Source: an uncultured Dorea sp.
Lineage (GTDB): Bacteria; Bacillota; Clostridia; Lachnospirales; Lachnospiraceae
Direction: 5' to 3'
DNA: 11,920 nucleotides
Assembly (NCBI GenBank): GCA_910584575.1
Contig: CAJUBG010000078.1
Location: forward strand, 1-11,920
Part shown: positions 6,054-11,920 of the stretch, one piece after another
How the letters are laid out: every line of letters starts with the position of its first letter
Numbering within the stretch: the first letter of the stretch is position 1
Notes under the pieces: generated by a model
What the model was told of the DNA's origin: nothing
Seen by the model: only the letters and a program-made list of their open reading frames with translations
Databases searched by the model: none
Made by a program: the position numbers and the translations under genes

Positions 6054-7347
6054 TGTTAGGACTTTCTTTCAGTATGTTATCCCGTCCATATTGTCTTTTG
6101 CCCTATCGGGAGTTTACACGATTGTAGACGGATTTTTCGTGGGAAACAGCATAGGCGATTTAGGGCTTTCAGCCGTTAATATCGCTTATCCCATTGTCGC
6201 GGTCATTCAAGCGCTCGGCACAGGAATCGGAATGGGCGGCGCAATCTACTATTCCATTTACAAGGCTGAGAAAAATGAAACACAGGCAAGAGAATTTACA
6301 GCCGGGGCTTTGTGGGTACTGATGATTTCCAGCGTCCTTCTGACAATTTCAGTTTTCCTTTTAAATGGCACCCTTTTAAAATTGTTGGGTGCAAGCGGTG
6401 AACTGCTTATATTGGGAGAGGAATATATTGCAGTCATCGCTTTAGGCGCCGCCTTGCAAGTAATTAGCACGGGATTAGTTCCTTTTATCCGTAACCATGG
6501 AGGTTCCTTTTATGCGATGGTTTCTATGATTGCAGGCTTTGTTACCAATATCATTCTCGACTATCTTTTTGTATGGGTATTGGGGCAGGGTGTTGCCGGT
6601 GCGGCATGGGCTACGGTTATCGGCCAGGGCGTGACAATGCTGATTGCACTTGCATATTTATTACGTAACAAGCAGTTTATGTTGAACATTCCCCTTTCAA
6701 AACTTGGAAAGGTGTCCGCGTCCATACTTAAAATCGGGATTGCGCCCTTTGGACTTGCCATGTCGCCTAACATATCCCTGATTATTATAAACCGCTTTTC
6801 CATTTCTTATGGCGGAGAGCCCGCTATTGCTACCTATGCCTGTATCGCATATATTATCTGCATTATATATCTGATACTGCAAGGAGTAGGCGACGGAAGC
6901 CAGCCGTTACTCAGTCGGCATTACGGTGAGAAAAATTTTGACAAACTGAAAAGTACAAGAAAATTGGCATATGAATTTGCATTGTTCCTATCTTTAATCG
7001 GTTGCGTCATTATGTATTTGACAAAGGGAAGCTTAGGCGCATTATTTGGCGCGTCAGATTTTGTAAATAAGGAAATTTCAAAAATAATGCCTGTCTTTTT
7101 AGTTTCCGTACCCTTTGTTGCAATTCTCCGAATCACAACCGCGAGTTTTTATGCTACAAAAAAAAGTGCGTTCTCCTATGTTTTAACTTTCATTGAACCG
7201 CTGTTTATGTTAGTGCTTATGCTTATTCTCCCGCCTTTGTTCGGTGGACAGATCATGATTTGGTGGAGTACAGTTTTTGCAAGGTGCTTATCGGCTCTGT
7301 TAGCGGTTATCCTAAAGTTCCATGTGGATAAAAAAGAAATGCCATGA
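6037..7347 (+). CDS. MATE family multidrug efflux transporter (MepA-like)
   Basis: This 436-residue protein has about twelve predicted membrane helices and the MATE N-terminal pattern FFQYVIPSILSFALSGVYTI followed by VDGFFVGNSIGDLGLSAVNI. A second-half copy around residues 230-300 includes the GVGDGSQPLLSRHYGEKN loop (about 282-299). It should export cationic drugs or toxic metabolites using the Na+ or H+ gradient. The ATG at 6037 is served by GGAGGT (6021-6026), inside the marR coding region; the 17-nt overlap ties its expression to the repressor. A stable hairpin follows directly after the stop. The marR context says the pump is induced by a compound sensed by that repressor. The substrate cannot be told from sequence. 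Confidence 0.93.
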   Translation: MKQTHDVRTFFQYVIPSILSFALSGVYTIVDGFFVGNSIGDLGLSAVNIAYPIVAVIQALGTGIGMGGAIYYSIYKAEKNETQAREFTAGALWVLMISSVLLTISVFLLNGTLLKLLGASGELLILGEEYIAVIALGAALQVISTGLVPFIRNHGGSFYAMVSMIAGFVTNIILDYLFVWVLGQGVAGAAWATVIGQGVTMLIALAYLLRNKQFMLNIPLSKLGKVSASILKIGIAPFGLAMSPNISLIIINRFSISYGGEPAIATYACIAYIICIIYLILQGVGDGSQPLLSRHYGEKNFDKLKSTRKLAYEFALFLSLIGCVIMYLTKGSLGALFGASDFVNKEISKIMPVFLVSVPFVAILRITTASFYATKKSAFSYVLTFIEPLFMLVLMLILPPLFGGQIMIWWSTVFARCLSALLAVILKFHVDKKEMP

Positions 7348-7357
7348 TTATCATACG

Positions 7358-7387
7358 AAGGATATGGTGGTATCGCCATGTCCTTTT
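7358..7387 (+). terminator. Hairpin after the marR-MATE operon, probable intrinsic terminator
   Basis: AAGGATATGGTG (7358-7369) pairs over all 12 positions (two G-U) with CGCCATGTCCTT (7374-7385) around a GTAT loop. The T-run is only four bases (7384-7387), so termination may be partial. It starts 10 nt after the MATE stop codon. Confidence 0.6.
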
Positions 7388-7428
7388 GGGCGCAGCAATT
7401 CATCAAAAATCCGGCCATCGGGGCTGTC

Positions 7429-7449
7429 ATATGAATCCTGTATTCATAT
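7429..7449. repeat. Inverted repeat between the convergent MATE and macro genes
   Basis: ATATGAAT (7429-7436) and ATTCATAT (7442-7449) are exact inverted repeats around CCTGT. It lies 3 nt past the macro gene stop on the minus strand, without a T-run on either side, so it is a weak terminator or RNA-end hairpin candidate. Confidence 0.45.
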
Positions 7450-7452
7450 CCG

Positions 7453-8805
7453 CTAACTCAAAAACTCTCTCTGCCTTAAATGATTCGCAAAATATCCGAA
7501 TGCCAATGTCATAAAGAAAAATTTTATGCCGTTATTCAGATACAGCAAAGGACTATATAATTCAAATTGGGCAATACAGTTGACGCTTAAAGAATCCGGC
7601 ATGATTCCGAACTCTATTGCCGACCCAAATTCTATTCTACCCAAATTCCAAATATAAAATATAGCCCCTATATCGAAAGACACTTCCAGATAATTTATCA
7701 AAAGAAAAATCATGGAACGGATTACATTTGCCGAGGGTCTCTGTATATCTGAAAGTACAATCAACAGCACTAAATAAGTAATCGTATCAAGCATAATGTA
7801 TCCTATAAAAGCTGTAAACACATGTTTTTCTACATTAGATATGGGTCTGCTAATCCAGGGTCCCAAACAGATAATGAAAGGAAAAAATAATTTCAAAAAA
7901 GCTGTCACTTCTACAACTATCCGCCTCTTATGCCAATTAACACCGCCAAATATATCTTTCAGCCACAAAATAGGTATAAAGAATGTCCGAATAAAAATCA
8001 GCAGCCATCGTACACACCTTGCTACTGCAAAATATCCTCTCTCCCCATCATGTTTTTCTATCTCTAACCAATATCTGAAATGCGCCTGCTTGGTAGTCTG
8101 ATAGACAACCTTATTATTGCGTTTGATAACCTTACGATATTCGTTCCAAATCTCTATTGCCTTTTCATAATAATCCTGCCTCGTATCCTGTCTCATATGA
8201 TAGATACAAAAATATATCTTTTTCAACGCAGAGAAATCAAAAAATTCCCTGTCTCTGTTCTTCCAATCCACCAGCTCATTTGCCACCGTGGCTAATGCTA
8301 CCCTTACCGCTACTTCGTAGGGTATCCCATAATTGCCTGCACCAATAATGGGAATCGCTACTTTCTCTATTCCCTGCCGGCTCTTTATCTCTTTTATGAT
8401 TTCACGGTAACAGGCTTCCAGCTTCTGCACACATGAGCTTGTACACGAAATTTTATTGTTTTTACTTTTACCGTCAAATTTAGGACCGACCACATGAAAT
8501 ACTGTTTTACACAGGGAGTATCCGCTTGTAACAACCACCTTTCCCCGTTCGCATCGTATTACATCTTCTCCCCAGTCATTCGTTCCGTCCAACTCCTGTC
8601 TGATTTTATCTTTGAACGTCTCGTTATTCAAATTTCGATTGATTTCTCTATGTATATTATAATCCACGCTAGGCTCATCCCCGCCCATGAGAGTCGGCTT
8701 TGCAGGATTGACAATCGTATCAATATTCTTTCTTTTCACAAACCGTGTGATATCCTCACAGACAATACTAATCATTCCTAAAATATCTTTATCTTCTGTA
8801 TGCAT
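7453..8805 (-). CDS. Macro domain fused to a multi-pass membrane region
   Basis: Residues about 10-205 form a macro domain, a fold that binds or removes ADP-ribose. Visible landmarks are the VCEDIT strand with Asp18, IVNPAKPTLMGG (N33), VDYNIH (D48), the SGYSL-HVVGP segment (94-108) and the phosphate loop IPIIGAGNYGIP (151-162). The usual second Asn of NAAN is Lys36, and the glycine loop GGGGVD is replaced by the longer GGDEPSVD, so catalysis is uncertain. A basic linker (about 206-262) leads to hydrophobic segments at about 265-282, 297-317, 329-351, 364-386 and 420-441. The 450-residue fusion is unusual; most bacterial macro proteins are soluble and under 200 residues. It follows the GNAT gene by 20 nt, has only a weak AAGG before ATG 8803-8805, and is AT-richer than the genes upstream. 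Its role is unknown. Confidence 0.85.
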   Translation of the reverse strand: MHTEDKDILGMISIVCEDITRFVKRKNIDTIVNPAKPTLMGGDEPSVDYNIHREINRNLNNETFKDKIRQELDGTNDWGEDVIRCERGKVVVTSGYSLCKTVFHVVGPKFDGKSKNNKISCTSSCVQKLEACYREIIKEIKSRQGIEKVAIPIIGAGNYGIPYEVAVRVALATVANELVDWKNRDREFFDFSALKKIYFCIYHMRQDTRQDYYEKAIEIWNEYRKVIKRNNKVVYQTTKQAHFRYWLEIEKHDGERGYFAVARCVRWLLIFIRTFFIPILWLKDIFGGVNWHKRRIVVEVTAFLKLFFPFIICLGPWISRPISNVEKHVFTAFIGYIMLDTITYLVLLIVLSDIQRPSANVIRSMIFLLINYLEVSFDIGAIFYIWNLGRIEFGSAIEFGIMPDSLSVNCIAQFELYSPLLYLNNGIKFFFMTLAFGYFANHLRQREFLS

Positions 8806-8825
8806 ATAATATCAATATTCTTACC

Positions 8826-9329
8826 TTAATTTTTTAATCTACCATATATACAAAGGTCATACACCTTCTCACCCTTTACAACCGCCCGCTTCATAACCCC
8901 CTCCAGCTCAAATCCATTCTTCTCCAAAACTCTGCGCGAGGCCACATTCGGCTCATAGATAAGACCGGTAATCCGGATAATATCAAGCTTCTCAAACGCA
9001 ATCTCACAAATCTGCCTCACCGCCTCCGTCATAATGCCTTTCGACCAGCTCTCAGTCATGAGAAAATATCCAATCTCCCCGTCCTTTCCATATACATCCG
9101 ATTTCTTCTCCACAGAAATATTACCCACAATCTCTCCGTCAACAATAATCGAGCGAAAAACTCCCTCTTTTCCCTCCTGCTTGGACGCCATATTCAGCCA
9201 CCACTTAGCATCTTCTATTGTGTAGGGATAGGGAAGCCTGTTAGAAAGGTAATCCCGTTCCACATGATTGCATATATTTGCCATACTTTCCTTGTCATCC
9301 ATTGACCATTCTCTTAATTCAATCTTCAC
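8826..9329 (-). CDS. GNAT N-acetyltransferase, RimJ/RimL type
   Basis: The 167-residue protein is a GCN5-related acetyltransferase that transfers acetyl from acetyl-CoA to an amine. The RimJ/RimL pattern is clear: LREW at the start, GEIVGNISVE (66-75), GEIGYFLMTESWSKGIMTEA (84-103, the acetyl-CoA-binding segment) and NVASRRVLEKNGFELEGVMK near the C-terminus. Members acetylate ribosomal protein N-termini, antibiotics or small amines; the substrate cannot be assigned. It starts with GTG at 9327-9329, overlapping the ispD stop in the four-base GTGA junction, with GGAGGT six bases ahead. Translation is thus probably coupled to ispD. No link to isoprenoid synthesis is known. Confidence 0.9.
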   Translation of the reverse strand: MKIELREWSMDDKESMANICNHVERDYLSNRLPYPYTIEDAKWWLNMASKQEGKEGVFRSIIVDGEIVGNISVEKKSDVYGKDGEIGYFLMTESWSKGIMTEAVRQICEIAFEKLDIIRITGLIYEPNVASRRVLEKNGFELEGVMKRAVVKGEKVYDLCIYGRLKN

Positions 9330-10036
9330 AGTAATACCTCCGCAATCTCTAAATCCTCCGGCGTCGTAATCTTTACGTTCTGGTAAGAACCTTCAAACAT
9401 CTTCACCGGAACCTTCATCATCCGTTCCACCGCCATAGCGTCATCCGTCACATCCTGATGCTCACCTGCCATCAGCCGAGAATAGGCTTCCACAATCAAA
9501 GCCTTCTCGAAAACCTGGGGTGTCTGAATCACCCACACATATTTGCGGTCCGGCGTATTGACCGCAAAGCCGTCATCATCCACCACCTTGATTGTATCCT
9601 TACTGGGCATTCCCGCAACACAGGCCCGAAACCGTTCCACCGTCTCATATCCACGCTTAAGGATCCCGTTGTCCACAAAGGGACGCGCCCCGTCATGGAT
9701 AAATATGTAGGAAGCCTCCTCATCCGAAGCCACCGCCTTCAAACCCTGCCACACAGAATCATAGCGTTCCTTACCGCCCTCAACAATCGCGCTCACTTTT
9801 GAAAAACCATATTTCCCTACAATCTCTGATTCGGCATAAGATATCTGCCCCTTTCCCACCACAAGCACCATCTCGTCAATGATATCCGATTCCTGAAACG
9901 TCCTCAACGCATAATAAATCAACGGTTTCCCGTTAAGCTCAATATACTGCTTCTGGACAGTGGCTCCCATCCGTTTTCCCTGCCCCGCCGCAAGCACCAC
10001 CGCAACACATCGCTTTTTATCTTTCGTTGTCACCAT
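9326..10036 (-). CDS. ispD: 2-C-methyl-D-erythritol 4-phosphate cytidylyltransferase IspD
   Basis: The 236-residue enzyme joins CTP and methylerythritol 4-phosphate to give CDP-methylerythritol and pyrophosphate, the third step of the MEP isoprenoid pathway, in the cytosol. The nucleotide-binding loop LAAGQGKRMG is at 15-24, followed by KQY (29-31). IHDGARPF, KDTIK, WVIQTPQVF and VTDDAMAVE are further IspD landmarks. Length is normal for the family. The ATG at 10034-10036 directly follows the tsaD stop TAG, and GGGGGAGAG in the end of tsaD is the ribosome binding site. The GNAT gene overlaps its stop codon by four bases. No ispF is fused or adjacent. Confidence 0.95.
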   Translation of the reverse strand: MVTTKDKKRCVAVVLAAGQGKRMGATVQKQYIELNGKPLIYYALRTFQESDIIDEMVLVVGKGQISYAESEIVGKYGFSKVSAIVEGGKERYDSVWQGLKAVASDEEASYIFIHDGARPFVDNGILKRGYETVERFRACVAGMPSKDTIKVVDDDGFAVNTPDRKYVWVIQTPQVFEKALIVEAYSRLMAGEHQDVTDDAMAVERMMKVPVKMFEGSYQNVKITTPEDLEIAEVLL

Positions 10037-11065
10037 CTATCTCTCCCCCAGCTTCAGATTCGGAACAGCATTCAAATCCCAACCGTGTCTCGTGCCATTG
10101 ATATATTCATAATAAGCGGCAGCCCCTATCATCGCCGCATTATCCGTACAGTAAATTGGCGACGGATAATAGAACTGAACCCCTTTCTTCTCACATGCCT
10201 CTTTCATCGCCAATCGCAGGGCGCTGTTGGACGCAACGCCCCCCGCGATTGCAAACTGCTTCACATGGTACTCCTCTACGGCATGCATTGCACGCTCTAC
10301 CAAAGCGTCTGTAACCGCCTTCTGAAATGACGCCGCCACGTCAGCCTGGCTGTATTCCTCCCCCTTCATCCGGCGCCCGTTAATATAGTTAAGAACAGCC
10401 GACTTTACCCCGCTGAAGCTGAAATCATAAGGCGCGTCCGCAACATGGGCGTTTGGAAATGGAATAGCCTTAGGATTCCCTTCCTTTGCCACTTTGTCAA
10501 TCTTCGGTCCGCCGGGATATCCAAGCCCAATCGCCCGCGCCACCTTGTCAAATGCTTCTCCGGCGGCATCGTCCCTGGTTCGCCCGATAATATCAAATTG
10601 CCCGTAATCCCTAACCCGCACAAGATGGGTATGCCCTCCGGACACCACCAGACAAAAGAAGGGCGGCTCTAAATCCGGATGCTCGATAAAATTTGCCGCA
10701 ATATGCCCCTCAATATGGTGGACTCCGATTAAAAGCTTTTTTGCCCCATAAGCAATAGCCTTCGCCTCCGCAACCCCCACCAGAAGGGCGCCCACAAGCC
10801 CTGGGCCGTAGGTGACGCCCACAGCGTCTATATCGTCAAGGGTTACCTCTGCCTCTGTAAGGGCAGCCTCGATGACCTGGTTAATCTTCTCAATATGTTT
10901 CCTGGACGCAATCTCCGGAACCACACCCCCATAGAGCGCATGAAGCGCTATCTGGGAGGAAATCACATTGGATTTCACTTCACGCCCGTTCTTGACGACT
11001 GCCGCCGCCGTCTCGTCACAAGAGCTTTCAATGGCAAGAATTAAGATATCTTTTTTATCACACAT
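10037..11065 (-). CDS. tsaD: tRNA N6-adenosine threonylcarbamoyltransferase TsaD
   Basis: TsaD, with TsaB and TsaE, moves the threonylcarbamoyl group from TC-AMP onto A37 of ANN-decoding tRNAs (t6A) in the cytosol. The 342-residue protein starts ILAIESSCDETAAAVVKNG and has the metal-binding HIEGH motif (117-121), VSGGHTHL, GEAFDKVARA, FSFSGVKSAV, AIAGGVASNS and the C-terminal CTDNAAMIG. I place the start at ATG 11063-11065 (MCDKKDIL): GAGG lies eight bases upstream, and the length fits the family. A start at 11131 would add 22 residues, overlap rnz and have no family support; ATG 11071 is only two bases from the GAGG. The gene follows rnz by 19 nt and abuts ispD. Confidence 0.95.
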   Translation of the reverse strand: MCDKKDILILAIESSCDETAAAVVKNGREVKSNVISSQIALHALYGGVVPEIASRKHIEKINQVIEAALTEAEVTLDDIDAVGVTYGPGLVGALLVGVAEAKAIAYGAKKLLIGVHHIEGHIAANFIEHPDLEPPFFCLVVSGGHTHLVRVRDYGQFDIIGRTRDDAAGEAFDKVARAIGLGYPGGPKIDKVAKEGNPKAIPFPNAHVADAPYDFSFSGVKSAVLNYINGRRMKGEEYSQADVAASFQKAVTDALVERAMHAVEEYHVKQFAIAGGVASNSALRLAMKEACEKKGVQFYYPSPIYCTDNAAMIGAAAYYEYINGTRHGWDLNAVPNLKLGER

Positions 11066-11084
11066 ATTCATGTCCTCTTTTTTG

Positions 11085-11920
11085 TCAGTCTGAGAAAACC
11101 AATTCGATTGACCTTCTATCCTTCGCCGCAACCGAATGTGGGAAAATTGCCCTCACTTCCTCCATATAGTCCTCCGGCTTCGTAAGCGACGGGCTGTAAT
11201 GAGTCAGCCACATCTCGTTTACCTCTGCCTCTTTAGCAAGCTGCGCTGCCTCGTAGAAGGTCATATGCTTGTATTCCTTCGCCTTCTTTAGCTTATCCTT
11301 TTCCCCATACATTCCCTCACAGACAAAAAGATCCGAACCGGCTGCATTTTTCCTGATGGAATCCGTAGGTCTTGTATCCGTACAGTATGCAATCTTAAGC
11401 CCTTTTCTCGGCGGGCCAAGCACCATGTCCGGCGTAAAGCGATTGCCCTCTACCTCCACAGTCTCGCCTTTTTGTAAGATTCCCCAATACCTCTGGGGAA
11501 TACCTGCCGCATTCGCGCGTTCTACGTCGAATTTCCCTGCCCTGTCAATCTCCAGGGTGTAGCCATAGCAAAGAACATTATGGTTGACCCGAAATGCTTT
11601 AAGCCGGTAGCCATTCATCTCGAATGTCTGCTCCGGCTCTGTAATCTCCATATATTTGATAGGAAAGGGCAGCTCTGGGGCAATTACCCTAAGGGCTTTT
11701 ACCACCCGTTCCAGTCCTTTCGGCCCTACAAGGGTCAGAGGCTCTGTGCGTTCTGCGTTTCCCATTGTGAGCAAAAGCCCCGGAAGACCGCTGATATGGT
11801 CCCCATGATAATGGGTGAAGCAGATTACGTCAATCGGCTTGAAACTCCATCCCTTTTCTTTGATTGCAATCTGCGTTCCTTCCCCGCAGTCAATCAGCAC
11901 GCTGCTGCCGTTATACCGTA
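11085..11920 (-). CDS. rnz: Ribonuclease Z, 5' end outside the window
   Basis: RNase Z is a zinc-dependent metallo-beta-lactamase-fold endonuclease that trims the 3' trailer of tRNA precursors. The zinc-binding motif THYHGDHISGLPG follows VLIDCGEGTQIAIKEKGWSF, and YCTDTRPTDSI, VCEGMYGE and the final LTHYSPSL carry further conserved metal and active-site residues. The reading frame stays open through RYNGSS to the window edge at 11920. About 25 N-terminal residues of an expected 300 or so are therefore missing, and the real start lies outside. It is the most upstream gene seen of the rnz-tsaD-ispD-GNAT string, so two genes for tRNA maturation sit together. The operon promoter must lie beyond the window. 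Confidence 0.94.
   Translation of the reverse strand, partial: RYNGSSVLIDCGEGTQIAIKEKGWSFKPIDVICFTHYHGDHISGLPGLLLTMGNAERTEPLTLVGPKGLERVVKALRVIAPELPFPIKYMEITEPEQTFEMNGYRLKAFRVNHNVLCYGYTLEIDRAGKFDVERANAAGIPQRYWGILQKGETVEVEGNRFTPDMVLGPPRKGLKIAYCTDTRPTDSIRKNAAGSDLFVCEGMYGEKDKLKKAKEYKHMTFYEAAQLAKEAEVNEMWLTHYSPSLTKPEDYMEEVRAIFPHSVAAKDRRSIELVFSD

Noticed and set aside
1355..7347. The two MATE genes as a recent duplication
   Set aside because: The proteins differ in length, N-terminus and loop motifs, and show no long identical stretches; they look like separate subfamilies.
7406..7424. Possible minus-strand terminator after the macro gene (short GC stem then ATTTTT)
   Set aside because: The stem is only about three base pairs, too weak to support a call.
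7513..7650. Possible potassium-channel pore in the macro-membrane protein
   Set aside because: The order helix, polar loop, helix is suggestive, but there is no TVGYG or similar selectivity filter, so no channel call is made.
11066..11131. Longer TsaD start at 11131
   Set aside because: The extra 22 residues overlap rnz, lack a ribosome binding site and are not part of the TsaD family N-terminus.

Overview
The window looks like chromosomal DNA of an anaerobic Firmicute, most likely a member of the Lachnospiraceae (Clostridia). The grounds are strong AAGGAGG-type ribosome binding sites, the short SufC/SufB pair, the style of the serine recombinase remnant, and the families seen. The species cannot be named from the sequence alone.

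Layout. Positions 1-1341 hold decayed mobile DNA: a start-less open frame (38-901) resembling DUF6236-type proteins, then the remnant of a large serine recombinase (902-1341) with an internal deletion and two frameshifts. It stops 13 nt short of the end of a convergent gene. Positions 1355-4406 (minus strand) form a three-gene operon, sufC-like > sufB-like > MATE transporter; the first two look like a minimal SUF (SmsCB-type) Fe-S assembly pair with no SufS or SufU nearby. Divergent from it is a four-helix membrane protein of unknown function with an acidic then basic N-terminus (4616-5326). A 39-residue helix-turn-helix fragment (5340-5459) and a strong intrinsic terminator follow.

Positions 5512-7387 are a self-contained marR-MATE drug-efflux unit: a near-consensus promoter carrying two matching gapped palindromes (probable operators), a MarR repressor whose 3' end overlaps the start of a MepA-like MATE transporter, and a hairpin after the transporter. 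The arrangement matches the known mepR-mepA logic, in which the repressor controls itself and the pump.

Positions 7453-11920 (minus strand) read as one tight gene string: rnz (cut by the window edge) > tsaD > ispD > GNAT acetyltransferase > macro-domain membrane protein. The first three are housekeeping genes (tRNA 3' processing, tRNA t6A modification, isoprenoid synthesis) with abutting or overlapping junctions. The last gene is AT-rich and fuses a macro (ADP-ribose-binding) domain to about five membrane segments. It is the most unusual protein here and the best candidate for an undescribed function, though nothing in the sequence proves what it does.
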